DNA of 52,179 bases, taken from the NCBI GenBank assembly GCA_003248125.1, contig QJXZ01000144.1, positions 1 to 52,179 of the forward strand, given 5' to 3'. Each line of letters starts with the position of its first letter. Positions within the stretch are counted from its first letter, which is position 1. The translations under genes were made by a program, and so were the position numbers. Under the pieces are notes generated by a model that searched no databases, had not been told where the DNA came from, and saw only the letters and a list, made by a program, of their open reading frames with translations. The stretch comes from Gammaproteobacteria bacterium (GTDB lineage: Bacteria; Pseudomonadota; Gammaproteobacteria; Pseudomonadales; Azotimanducaceae). Below are positions 39,134 through 47,816 of this stretch, piece after piece.

Positions 39134-40045
39134 GTGGTTGTCGACGGGGGCGTTGGGTTGAGCTTCAATCCGGTCATGGCGCTGTTGACGCAAGCGTCGC
39201 TGCCGCTCGCGGGCGGCGCAGCGGCCGTGCTCGAGTTCGGCAACCAGACCTTGACCGCGGACGATCGAACGCTTGAGCAGGTGGCGGAGCGGGTGCGCGC
39301 TGCCGGTAGGGACGGCGCGGCGATCGATGCGCTGGTCGCGCTCGGCAAGAAGGGGCGTGGTGATCGCACCGCCGAATTCTACCGTGCTATCGGTGCGGCC
39401 TCCTATCAGGCGATCGACGTCAATGACACCTACGGCAGCATCGTGATGGACCTCAACTTGGATTTGGTGCGGCACTACGACTTTCGACAAATCTACGATT
39501 ACGTCACCAACAACGGTACGGGCGAGCACGTCTTCGACCAGGGCGCCATCTTTCGCAACATGCACGCGCTGACGCGTGTGGGTGGGCTGATGGTGCACGT
39601 CATGCCCTTTGTCAATTACATCAACCACGGATTCTATTCGTTCCATCCCAACCTCTATCATGCGACCGCAGTTGCGAACGGTTATGCGTTGCTGGCGATC
39701 GGTGTTGCGACGCGCGACGGGGATGGCGTGCTTTCGCACGCGTGCGAGGAGGCCGATGCGGTACCGAATTTTCTGCGGCGCGGTGCGCGCGTGCCGCTCG
39801 GGCTGATCGTTTCGGACGTCAAGCTACCGAGCCGCCGTATGTCCCGTCGCTGGGCCGACGTCGTCCTCGCTTGGCGGCCCAATGCGTCTGCCGGCAGCCG
39901 AATGGGCCTGCAGATGCACAAGTTGCTGCTCCGAGGGCGCAAGTTGCTGTCGTTTGCCGTGATGAGGAAAACCGCCGATGCCGAATTTCGAATTCCGATC
40001 CAGCATCGATACGTCGATGACGTGGCGGCGGATCTGGTGCGTTGA
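39134..40045 (+). CDS. SAM-dependent methyltransferase-like protein
   Basis: A 303-residue protein with a class I methyltransferase outline. The SAM-binding strand reads AVLEFGNQTLTA; an acidic second motif (DVNDTYGSIVMDLNLDL) and a fourth block resembling the post-core of polysaccharide-cluster methyltransferases (FRNMHALTRVGGLMVHVMPF) follow, then INHGFYSFHPNLYHATAVANGY. The GTG at 39134 includes the LSFNPVMALLTQASLP segment seen before the SAM motif in such proteins; ATG 39176 is an alternative. The target is unknown, probably a glycan or lipid. The 2OG oxygenase follows 17 bases later. Confidence 0.75.
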   Translation: MVVDGGVGLSFNPVMALLTQASLPLAGGAAAVLEFGNQTLTADDRTLEQVAERVRAAGRDGAAIDALVALGKKGRGDRTAEFYRAIGAASYQAIDVNDTYGSIVMDLNLDLVRHYDFRQIYDYVTNNGTGEHVFDQGAIFRNMHALTRVGGLMVHVMPFVNYINHGFYSFHPNLYHATAVANGYALLAIGVATRDGDGVLSHACEEADAVPNFLRRGARVPLGLIVSDVKLPSRRMSRRWADVVLAWRPNASAGSRMGLQMHKLLLRGRKLLSFAVMRKTADAEFRIPIQHRYVDDVAADLVR

Positions 40046-40062
40046 ACTGGAGAAGCGAACCC

Positions 40063-40950
40063 ATGAGTGAGGCCGTCAAACCATCCGGAACACCGTCTTC
40101 GGCACGGCTTTCCATCCTCGGTAAGGCAACCAAGGCAGACATCCGCTTGCGCCCATATCCGCACTTGGTCATCGAAGATGCGTTGCCCGCGGAGGTGTTC
40201 GCCGAACTGGCCGCGAATTTCCCGAGGTTCGAATGGATCGCCGGTGCCGAAGCGAACGACAACAACAAGGCATGCTTGAAGGCAGCGGCTGACGTGTTGG
40301 GCAATCCTGCTATCGCGCCGATCTGGCAGGAGTTCTTCACGTACCACCTGTCGCGCGCATTCTTCCAACAGGTGGTCGAGATTTGGGGCGAGACCATCGA
40401 GCGGACTCATCCCGGCGTCGCCGCGAATTTCGGCAAGCCGCTTGCCGATTTCGTGGTGGGCACTCGCGCGGCGGGTAAGGCGACGTCAGAGGCAAACAAA
40501 GAGACCGACATCGTGCTCGATTGCGTATTCGGGGTGAACACGCCGGTCCGACGAGTCACGCCCGTCCGCGGGCCTCACATAGACAATCCCGTGAAGCTGT
40601 TCTCGTCGCTCCTGTACTTCCGCACTGCCGACGACGACTCGCAAGGCGGCGAGCATCAGATGTTTCATCTGCGCAACCGCATGTATCCGCAGCGGCGATT
40701 GAAGAAGATCCCGGAACGATACGTCGAGGCGGACATCCGCATTCCGTATCGGGCGAATTCACTGCTGTTTTGGCTGAACAGTGCGTTGTCGATCCACGGC
40801 GTCACTCCCCGCGGTGTGACGCCTGTGCCTCGGCGCTACGTGTCGGTGACGGGCGAGTGCTACGGTGGCGAAAAGACGGGCGGATATTTCGGACACCATC
40901 CCGAATGGGAAACGGTGAGCGGCCGGCTGCGTAGCCTGGTCAATCTTTGA
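40063..40950 (+). CDS. 2OG-Fe(II) oxygenase family protein
   Basis: A 295-residue non-haem iron oxygenase. The jelly-roll core shows PHLVIEDALP, the metal-binding pair His172-x-Asp174 in RGPHIDNPVKLFSSLLYF, the second histidine (His245) in NSALSIHGVTPR with Arg250 as probable 2-oxoglutarate ligand, and GGEHQMFHL. The ATG at 40063 is preceded by GGAGAAG; an upstream in-frame TTG overlaps the previous gene. Co-transcription with the methyltransferase is likely. Hydroxylation of a sugar, lipid or amino acid is inferred; substrate unknown. Confidence 0.85.
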   Translation: MSEAVKPSGTPSSARLSILGKATKADIRLRPYPHLVIEDALPAEVFAELAANFPRFEWIAGAEANDNNKACLKAAADVLGNPAIAPIWQEFFTYHLSRAFFQQVVEIWGETIERTHPGVAANFGKPLADFVVGTRAAGKATSEANKETDIVLDCVFGVNTPVRRVTPVRGPHIDNPVKLFSSLLYFRTADDDSQGGEHQMFHLRNRMYPQRRLKKIPERYVEADIRIPYRANSLLFWLNSALSIHGVTPRGVTPVPRRYVSVTGECYGGEKTGGYFGHHPEWETVSGRLRSLVNL

Positions 40951-40953
40951 GGA

Positions 40954-40973
40954 GGCTGCTGCGCAGTGCAGCC
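40954..40973. terminator. Inverted repeat between convergent genes
   Basis: GGCTGC and GCAGCC pair across an eight-base loop in the 37-base gap between the oxygenase and the TylF-like gene. There is no T run on either side, so it is only a weak terminator candidate. Confidence 0.3.
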
Positions 40974-40987
40974 CGTGCCGTCGTCCT

Positions 40988-41737
40988 TCAGTCCTTCCAG
41001 ACGATGCACTGCCCGGAGGGAATCGGCAGGATCGCCTCGGAGCGTGAAGCGAAGAACTCGTCGAATGCGCGTGTAGCGCCCGGGCACGTGGCAAAGCCAT
41101 AGTCGTCGCAGACGATGACGCCGCCCCGTGACATTCGTGGATAGAAGAACTCGAGCGACGCCATGGTCGGCTCGTAGAGATCGACGTCGATGTGGGCGAT
41201 CGCAAAGGTGCGATCGGCAACTTCCGGAAAACGATCGGGTATCCACCCCTTGTAGAAGCGGCAGTTGGAGAAGAATCTCTCGAGGTTCGCGCGCGTGGTG
41301 GCTTCCGACACCGAGATGTCGCCCTTCTGCCAGGATTTGAGCCCGGTCGCGGCCTTGTCGAGTGTGCCACCCTCGGATAGGCCTTCGAACGAGTCGAAGA
41401 TGTGGTGCGGTCGAGCCGGGTCGTCGAGGCCCTTGAGCAGAAAGAAGGTGCTCTTACCAAACCGCACGCCGCATTCGGCAGTGTCTCCCGCAACGTGCCG
41501 TTCGCGGATCAGCCGGCCCGTGCTGTAGAGAAAGAAGCAGCGGTCGGCTGGCACACCGGGCGGTTTACCCCACTGGTCGTGCAGTGCCTTCATCTCCGGC
41601 GAGAACGTCCAGTTGATATGCGATTTGTAGATGTGCAGGTCGTGTCGGCGCAGCATTCGCTCGAAGCGTTTGTTTTGCGCCTTGCGCCGCGTCAACTCGT
41701 TACGCGAGAAGCGCTTGAGGACGTTCTTGAGCCCCAT
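40988..41737 (-). CDS. TylF/MycF-type O-methyltransferase
   Basis: A 249-residue methyltransferase of the macrocin-O-methyltransferase family, which methylates sugar hydroxyls using SAM and Mg2+. Visible signatures: GDTAECGVRFGKSTFFLLKG (SAM site), HHIFDSFEGLSEGG, FAIAHIDVDLYEPTMASLEF (metal and SAM ligands) and MSRGGVIVCDDYGF. The ATG at 41737 was chosen because the longer frame overlaps the upstream glycosyltransferase gene. It is the last of three leftward genes (eight-base gap), so a glycan substrate is likely. Confidence 0.9.
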   Translation of the reverse strand: MGLKNVLKRFSRNELTRRKAQNKRFERMLRRHDLHIYKSHINWTFSPEMKALHDQWGKPPGVPADRCFFLYSTGRLIRERHVAGDTAECGVRFGKSTFFLLKGLDDPARPHHIFDSFEGLSEGGTLDKAATGLKSWQKGDISVSEATTRANLERFFSNCRFYKGWIPDRFPEVADRTFAIAHIDVDLYEPTMASLEFFYPRMSRGGVIVCDDYGFATCPGATRAFDEFFASRSEAILPIPSGQCIVWKD

Positions 41738-41745
41738 GGCGACGG

Positions 41746-43197
41746 TCAAACGTCGTCGTGATGGAAGAAGCGATTGCGTATGCCGGGCTTGGTGAGCCGT
41801 TTGCGCTGCTCGAAGGCAAGCAGACTCTTCTCCTGCGTGCACAAAGTCCAAGCCACCTTCGGATGGCACCTCGCCACCAACTGCATTTGACCGACCCACC
41901 ATTCCGGCGTGCGCAGCGTGCAGTGCGCGTTGGTGCCGTCCGGAAGAATCTTCTTGGCGGGGAAGCAGGCCGCCACGGCGTAGACGAACGAATCGGCGAG
42001 GGAGAACAGCCGGTGCAGCACCCACGGTATGTCCTCGCCCGGAATGTGTTCGAGCACGTCGGTGCAGATGACGCCGTCGTAGTGGTTCTCGTAAGGGCCG
42101 GCGAACGGCGGATAGGCGGGGTCGTAGCACGTGATGCGTGCATTGCCCCAGCCGTCCATTTGCTTGTAACGCGACTCCGCCGGTTCGCCAGGCGCGGGCC
42201 CGTACAAGCTCGCTTTGCCTGCCCCGTAGTCGAGAATCGTGTGTGCGCCATGGCGCTCGACGAGCGCTGCGATCGGTTCGACGTGTTCGGTGAGCGAGAT
42301 GCCGCTGAACGTACTCTCTGCGCTGTGACCGGTGTCGGGCCGTCCCTCATCGTGCATCTGCGCATACAGCGAGAGCAACTCCCGATAGCGCTCGCTCGGG
42401 TGCTCGGCGGTGAACAAAGTGAACTTGGCGTGATCCGCTTCGCGCTCGAGGGTTTCCCACAGCCCTTGCAACGGATGTTCGCGGTAACGCAGCACGTCGG
42501 GAAACGGTTGCCACGGCTGCGTATGCAAGGTCGTGAAGTGAACGAGCTTCGAAAGCTCTGGTGTGTATTCGTCGTCGCGCGAGTTCCAGCCGGAATCCAT
42601 GTTGCCCCACAGTCCGGCATCGCGAACGCGGGCGCGAAACAACTTGTGCTTGTTCGGTACCTGGGTGTCGGCGAGCGGCCAGGCGTCTCGCAACTTGCCG
42701 CAGTCGAGCAACATGACCGACGTTTCCTTGTCGTTGATGCTCAGTACCGCCGCGCCCTTCATGTCGCAATCGAATAGCTCGGCAGGATCGCTCAAGTAGA
42801 TTTGGTCGACATCGTTGTAGATGGCGCGGCCTTGGTAGCCCGCCAGCGCCGGGATCGCATAGCGGTATTGCGTGAATCCCGTCTTCCAGGTCGAGCGGTC
42901 GAAGCCTTCGAGATCGGTCATGAGGTAGATCTCGTAGACGCGGCCTGGATCGCGCACCTTCATGATCGACCAGACCAGCACGCGCTCGGCACGAAACTGT
43001 GCCGGCTCGGTGCCGATGTAGATCCGCACGGGCGGCCGATCAGATGGTGTCGCGCCCGGCAGCGGGTCGAGTCTGACGAGCACCGGCCGCCGCCGATCGC
43101 CGTCGGGCCGCTTGCGAACGTCTTTGAACATCGCCCCGAGGCGGCGGTGGTAGACGTGCGTCTTGAACGACTTGTTGGTTGCGGTCGATGTCGACAT
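41746..43197 (-). CDS. Fusion: GT8-like glycosyltransferase plus SAM methyltransferase
   Basis: A 483-residue two-domain enzyme. The N-terminal domain (about 55-250) looks like a GT8-type retaining transferase: a metal-binding D-x-D in IYNDVDQIYLSDPAELF (128-131), SVMLLDCGKLRDAW, and LVHFTTLHTQPWQPF near 218-232. The C-terminal domain (about 300-470) has a SAM site ILDYGAGKASLYG and a core EHIPGEDIPWVLHRLF typical of class I methyltransferases. The ATG at 43197 follows an AAAGGA ribosome binding site. It is the middle gene of a three-gene leftward operon. Confidence 0.8.
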   Translation of the reverse strand: MSTSTATNKSFKTHVYHRRLGAMFKDVRKRPDGDRRRPVLVRLDPLPGATPSDRPPVRIYIGTEPAQFRAERVLVWSIMKVRDPGRVYEIYLMTDLEGFDRSTWKTGFTQYRYAIPALAGYQGRAIYNDVDQIYLSDPAELFDCDMKGAAVLSINDKETSVMLLDCGKLRDAWPLADTQVPNKHKLFRARVRDAGLWGNMDSGWNSRDDEYTPELSKLVHFTTLHTQPWQPFPDVLRYREHPLQGLWETLEREADHAKFTLFTAEHPSERYRELLSLYAQMHDEGRPDTGHSAESTFSGISLTEHVEPIAALVERHGAHTILDYGAGKASLYGPAPGEPAESRYKQMDGWGNARITCYDPAYPPFAGPYENHYDGVICTDVLEHIPGEDIPWVLHRLFSLADSFVYAVAACFPAKKILPDGTNAHCTLRTPEWWVGQMQLVARCHPKVAWTLCTQEKSLLAFEQRKRLTKPGIRNRFFHHDDV

Positions 43198-43208
43198 GTT
43201 CGAGTCCT

Positions 43209-44483
43209 TTAGCTCGGCATCTGCCGTTCGGAAGCGGGCGTGGCCCGTAAGCTGCGCCACCGTTCCTTCAACACGTCGCCGACCACGATGACGTCGCCGT
43301 CGAACGCGGCCAGCGTTTCCAAGATGAAGCGCGCCTCGAGTGCCCGATTGTGCGCAATCGTATAGCCGCCGCCATCCTGCCCCGCGCCGGGGTATGCGCC
43401 GCGCGGATCGCTGAACAGATCCACCCCGGCGACGATGATGCGCTCCGGTCGAAGCGCCACTGCGGTGGCGATCATAACGGCGCCATTGGTCGGTTTATAG
43501 GGCTCGAAGAAGTGGAAATCGACGACGCCCAGCCGCTCGGCGGTGAAGTAAGGCATTGGGCGGCGCAAGAGCAGTGCGCGCAGCGTCACTCGGCGCGCGG
43601 CGTCCTCGGTCTGGAAGCCGAACAGCGTGGCACGCGGGTAGGCCTTCACGGTGTCCTTGAGGCCGGTGAAGATCACATCGGGATCGGTGTGACGAGCGCG
43701 CGTCAACCAAGTGTGATTGACGCGGAACAACGCATCGAACGGCAGGGCGTCGAGATCGGGATCCTCGCTCGACGGGCCGTTGCCGAGGCACATGATGGTG
43801 CTCGGGTGGCCGAGTCGTTCGTCGAGCTCGGCGAGCGTCGTCAGCACCTCGTATTTGTCGCGGACGAGCCATGCAAACGGCGGCCGGTGCAGGTTGGCCA
43901 ACACGAATCGCTCGACCGGCCGCGATGCTTTGGCAGGGGCGCGTTCCGTGATGAGCAGCGGTGTCATGCGGGCGAACAGGGCGTGGCTGTCGAGATCGGT
44001 GGCGAGTGCATCGGGCCGGACGCCGAGATGCTCGGCATTCACGGCGGCGTCCGCCGCGACGGCGCACAGTGCGACGTCTTTGGCAAAGCCGGCGAGCTGT
44101 TGTGACGGTCGACCGATGACGACCAGCTTGACGCCTTCGCCGACCACAGTTGCGAGTGTCGATGTGGGAATGGCGGGTTCGCCGGCGACGATCAGCACCT
44201 GGACGCGCAATCGGCCGAGCAAGCGGCGTGCCATCCAAGTCGAGTGCCAAGGCGCGAGCGGCACGACGCCCTGCAAGCCCGTCGTCGTGTCGGTCTGGGC
44301 AGCATCGCTCAGCATGAACACGTTGATACGTGGATGCTCGGCACGGATCGCATGCAACAATGCGTGCAGCTCGGCATTGGGCGGTCGCTCGGCGATCAGT
44401 ATGCTTCGATGTGGCGGCGGTCGAAGCAAGCCGAGCGACCAGGCCCAGTTCCTGATTCGCAAATTGAGGTGTGCCAGATTCAT
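43209..44483 (-). CDS. GT42 sialyltransferase-like protein with unknown N-terminal domain
   Basis: A 424-residue protein. Residues 230-405 match the pattern of bacterial GT42 alpha-2,3-sialyltransferases: CLGNGPSSEDPDL (234-241 core), ALFRVNHTW (FRVN 253-256), PTNGAVMIATAVAL (331-344), IIVAGVDLFSDP (350-360) and AHNRALEARFI with His378 as possible base. Residues 25-190 form an alpha/beta domain with some resemblance to the N-terminal half of KdtA-type transferases, which I hold only weakly. Donor may be a nonulosonic acid or Kdo. First gene of the leftward group, beside tRNA-Leu. Confidence 0.68.
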   Translation of the reverse strand: MNLAHLNLRIRNWAWSLGLLRPPPHRSILIAERPPNAELHALLHAIRAEHPRINVFMLSDAAQTDTTTGLQGVVPLAPWHSTWMARRLLGRLRVQVLIVAGEPAIPTSTLATVVGEGVKLVVIGRPSQQLAGFAKDVALCAVAADAAVNAEHLGVRPDALATDLDSHALFARMTPLLITERAPAKASRPVERFVLANLHRPPFAWLVRDKYEVLTTLAELDERLGHPSTIMCLGNGPSSEDPDLDALPFDALFRVNHTWLTRARHTDPDVIFTGLKDTVKAYPRATLFGFQTEDAARRVTLRALLLRRPMPYFTAERLGVVDFHFFEPYKPTNGAVMIATAVALRPERIIVAGVDLFSDPRGAYPGAGQDGGGYTIAHNRALEARFILETLAAFDGDVIVVGDVLKERWRSLRATPASERQMPS

Positions 44484-44515
44484 CGGCGCGACGATCGCGA
44501 GTTGGATGCGGGATG

Positions 44516-44539
44516 CCGCGGCCCGGCGCTGGGCCGCGG
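44516..44539. repeat. Perfect 9-bp GC inverted repeat after tRNA-Leu
   Basis: CCGCGGCCC and GGGCCGCGG pair perfectly across a six-base loop, 25 bases beyond the CCA end of the tRNA. It may stop or protect the tRNA transcript, though no T tract follows. Confidence 0.5.
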
Positions 44540-44563
44540 TGCAGCTGTGATACTCTGTTCAAG

Positions 44564-44650
<87 letters not shown>

Positions 44651-44666
44651 ATGGGGTGGGCCGCGC

Positions 44667-44695
44667 AATCTAACCAGGGGTCCCCCCATTGTCAA
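44667..44695 (-). promoter_or_regulatory. Strong promoter of tRNA-Leu
   Basis: On the minus strand a perfect TTGACA (44695-44690) is separated by 17 bases from TAGATT (44672-44667), with a GCGCGGCCC discriminator typical of stringently controlled stable RNA promoters. Start would be near 44660, about ten bases before the tRNA. The -35 lies ten bases from the divergent rnr ATG. Confidence 0.85.
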
Positions 44696-44705
44696 TCCGA
44701 GCCCA

Positions 44706-46850
44706 ATGAGCCGGCGGCGTAGCAAAAACGTTGGCGGAAACCGCGGCGCCGACGGCGATCGCGAGCCGTTTTCCGCGTCGCCGAGTCGCGTGCTCGCGTT
44801 GCTTCGAAGCGCGCGCGAACCGCTCCGTTGGCCCGCCATTCGCGATCTGGCGGGTGTCACGCGCGGCATCGAAGCAGACGAGCTGCGCCGGGTGCTGCGC
44901 GGTTTGTGCCACGCCGGCGAGCTGTACCTGGATCGCCGCGGCGCGTATCACTTGGCCGCGCACGGTGAGTCGATCTCGGGATCGGTCGAGTGGGACTCAT
45001 CGCTCGGGTTGGTGCTGGTTGCCGATGAGATCCGCGCGCCGCTGCGTGTGACGCGGGACTTGCGAGTCCGCACGGGCGACGTGGTGGAGGCGCGGCTGAT
45101 CGGCGCTCAAGCCGTGGTAGGCCGCATCGTCGAGCATTCGGCGGAACTCATCGTCGGGCGTGTCGTGGCAGACCGCCGCGGCGCCTATGCGGTTGCCGAA
45201 GGCCCCGGTTTTCGTGGTCGTGTGTTCCTGCTGCCGGGTGGGCTTGCGGCATCGGATGGCGACACCGTCGGCGTGCGCGTTCGCGGCGAAGAGAGCTACG
45301 GCTTGGTCGGCGAAGTCGTCGAGCTGGTGGTCGAGCGCGACGATTTGCATGCCGCGTCCACGACGCTGCTGCGTGCATATCGAGTACCGATGGTCTGGCC
45401 ATCTGCGGTGCTCGATGCGGTTGCCGAGCTGCCGGCGTCGGTGACGTGGCAAGGTGGCGACGATCGAGTGGATTTGCGTGCGTTGCCGCTCGTCACCATC
45501 GACGGCGAGGACGCGCGCGACTTCGACGATGCCGTCTATTGCGCGGTGCGGCCACGCGGCGGTTATCGCTTGGTGGTGGCGATCGCGGACGTCGCGCACT
45601 ACGTCGAACACGATGGCGCGCTCGACATCGAAGCGCGGGGTCGCGGCAACTCCGTGTACCTGCCGGATCGCGTGGTGCCGATGCTGCCGGAGGAGCTGTC
45701 CAACGATCTCTGCTCTCTCAGGCCCGATGGCGATCGGCTGTGCATGGTGTGCGACATGCAGATATCCGCGGCCGGACACGTATCACGCTACGAGTTCTAC
45801 GCCGCCGTCATGCACTCGGCGCGCCGTTTGACGTACACCGAAGTGGGGTGCCACCTCGACGGTGAGCCGATCGATGTCGGTGCCGACATCGCCGAGTCGC
45901 TCGCTCATCTGCACGGGTTGTACCGCATGCTGCGCGCCGACCGTGATGCACGCGGCGGGTTGGACTTCGAGGCGAACGAACAGAAGCTCATTCTCGATAA
46001 TGGGTTGCTCGAGCGCATCGAGCCGGTAGAGCGCAACGATGCACATCGGCTCATCGAGGAGTGCATGATTCTCGCCAACGTGTGCGCAGCGAAGTTTCTC
46101 GCGCGTCATGAGCGCCAGTTCCTATATCGAGTTCACCAGGGTCCGACGGTCGAGAAGTACGAGGATTTGCGCAACGCCCTCGCGCACGCCGGCATCCGCC
46201 TGCCGAAGGATCTACCGACGCCGATCGATCTGAAGCATGTGCTCGATCAATGCGTCGATCGGCCCGACAGACCGCTGCTGGAAATGCTCGTGCTGCGATC
46301 GATGCAGCAGGCGCACTACAGTCCGCGCAATCTCGGCCACTTCGGTCTCGCGCTCAAGCAGTACGCGCACTTCACCTCACCGATCCGCCGCTACGCCGAC
46401 TTGTTGGTGCACCGGGCAATCAAATCGGTACTCGCCGAGCGGCGTTTCGACGTGCCGCAGTTGGACGAGATCGGTGAGCACGTGTCGTTCACCGATCGGC
46501 GTGCCGAAGAGGTCAGCCGAGCGGTGGCGGAATGGTTGAAGTGCGAATACGCATCGAGGTGGATTGGCGACACCTTCGATGGCACCGTGGCGGCGGTTAC
46601 CGAATTCGGCCTGTTCGTCGAACTCGATGGCATCTACGTCCAGGGGCTCTTGCACATCTCCAATCTCGGCAACGACTACTTCGAGTACCACGGTGCGTCG
46701 ATGAGCCTCGTTGGCGCGCGCTCGGGTCGTCGTTTCACGTTCGGCGACGAGATCCGTGTGGTGCTCGCTGACGTCGATGTCGACGCCCGCAAGATCGATC
46801 TGCTACTGGCGGACGGGCCGCGCCGAAGAAGCGGCCGACGGAGGCGCTGA
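44706..46850 (+). CDS. rnr: Ribonuclease R
   Basis: A 714-residue 3'-5' exoribonuclease that degrades structured RNA. Order: winged-helix segment (about 30-85), two cold-shock domains, the RNB catalytic domain with TIDGEDARDFDDAVYC (four metal-binding aspartates), RGNSVYLPDRVVPMLPEEL and HFTSPIRRYADLLVHRAI, then an S1 domain (VAAVTEFGLFVELDGIYVQG) and a short arginine-rich tail. The ATG at 44706 was preferred because the longer frame runs across the tRNA gene. Somewhat shorter than the E. coli enzyme. In relatives rlmB follows directly; here two leftward genes intervene. Confidence 0.96.
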   Translation: MSRRRSKNVGGNRGADGDREPFSASPSRVLALLRSAREPLRWPAIRDLAGVTRGIEADELRRVLRGLCHAGELYLDRRGAYHLAAHGESISGSVEWDSSLGLVLVADEIRAPLRVTRDLRVRTGDVVEARLIGAQAVVGRIVEHSAELIVGRVVADRRGAYAVAEGPGFRGRVFLLPGGLAASDGDTVGVRVRGEESYGLVGEVVELVVERDDLHAASTTLLRAYRVPMVWPSAVLDAVAELPASVTWQGGDDRVDLRALPLVTIDGEDARDFDDAVYCAVRPRGGYRLVVAIADVAHYVEHDGALDIEARGRGNSVYLPDRVVPMLPEELSNDLCSLRPDGDRLCMVCDMQISAAGHVSRYEFYAAVMHSARRLTYTEVGCHLDGEPIDVGADIAESLAHLHGLYRMLRADRDARGGLDFEANEQKLILDNGLLERIEPVERNDAHRLIEECMILANVCAAKFLARHERQFLYRVHQGPTVEKYEDLRNALAHAGIRLPKDLPTPIDLKHVLDQCVDRPDRPLLEMLVLRSMQQAHYSPRNLGHFGLALKQYAHFTSPIRRYADLLVHRAIKSVLAERRFDVPQLDEIGEHVSFTDRRAEEVSRAVAEWLKCEYASRWIGDTFDGTVAAVTEFGLFVELDGIYVQGLLHISNLGNDYFEYHGASMSLVGARSGRRFTFGDEIRVVLADVDVDARKIDLLLADGPRRRSGRRRR

Positions 46851-46882
46851 AGGCGTCGCGATCGATCGGTGCGAATGTGACG

Positions 46883-47743
46883 TCAGACGGGACCGCCGCG
46901 TTCGATCCAACGCGCCGCATCGTCCGGCAAGGTTTCTGCCACGCGCCGTTGGTACGCGGCAAGCTCGTCGGGACCGAGCACGTCGCGCCAGCGGCCGTTG
47001 GTGCCCTTGAACAAGAACCCTTCGAGTCCGCCTTCGAACGCCATGTCGAAGTTGCCGACGCTGTCGCCGGCCTTGCGCATGCCCTCGAACGTGCAGCGGT
47101 CCACGAGCGTCGGCCACGCATCCGGCTCGACGTCGATATCGAGGAACTGCGCGATCCTACGCATCTCCGCTTCGAGCTGGGTCTTCAGGTCGTTGTAGTG
47201 CACGAACAGTAGATTCGGCTCGCCTCGTTTGGCCCAGTAGCTAGCGACGACGTCGAAGTAGTTGTTGTTTTGCAACCAATCGTGGAAGTAGGCACGGTAG
47301 TCGCCGTCGAACGTTTGGATCTTGGCCACGCCGTCGCGCTCGGCTTGGGCGTTGAGATCGGCGGTGAGCTTCATCCGCGCGACGTGATTGCACCAAGACA
47401 TGAAGGCGTCGCGGCCGTCGCGCGCGACCGTGATGTACTTCGCTTCGGGGAACCAAGGAATGCAGTCGGCGGGCGAGTGGCTCTTCATCGCTCGCCGATG
47501 CGTCTGCGCTTCGAGCATCGCATGCATCACTTCTGCGGGTGCGAACTTCGCTTCGATCCAGGGACAGATGCCATTGACGATCGAGCCCGGAAACTCGCCG
47601 TCCGGCCACAACAGGTTGGCAACGATCATCTGCGTCCAGGTGGTGCCGCATTTCGAAGGTGTGCAGACGAAGATGTCGCCGTCGCGCGGCTTGAATCCGG
47701 CCCAGCGCGCGTTGTCCATTACCGCGTTCTTGTATTCGCGCAT
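46883..47743 (-). CDS. PAPS-dependent sulfotransferase domain protein
   Basis: A 286-residue cytosolic-type sulfotransferase (Sulfotransfer_1). The 5'-phosphosulfate loop reads CTPSKCGTTWTQ (29-36 core), the 3'-phosphate region includes ITVARDGRDAFMSW, and the C-terminal loop KGTNGRWRDVLGPDEL matches the K-G-x-x-G-x-W motif. Such enzymes move sulfate from PAPS to hydroxyl groups of small molecules or glycans; the acceptor is unknown. It lies 73 bases downstream of the D-aminoacylase-like gene and is convergent with rnr. Confidence 0.9.
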   Translation of the reverse strand: MREYKNAVMDNARWAGFKPRDGDIFVCTPSKCGTTWTQMIVANLLWPDGEFPGSIVNGICPWIEAKFAPAEVMHAMLEAQTHRRAMKSHSPADCIPWFPEAKYITVARDGRDAFMSWCNHVARMKLTADLNAQAERDGVAKIQTFDGDYRAYFHDWLQNNNYFDVVASYWAKRGEPNLLFVHYNDLKTQLEAEMRRIAQFLDIDVEPDAWPTLVDRCTFEGMRKAGDSVGNFDMAFEGGLEGFLFKGTNGRWRDVLGPDELAAYQRRVAETLPDDAARWIERGGPV

Positions 47744-47816
47744 GACGTCGTTCTCATGGTGTGGATGCCATGAGACGCGTGCTCGAGTGCCGTGTCAACG
47801 GCGCGCTTTCACGCGC

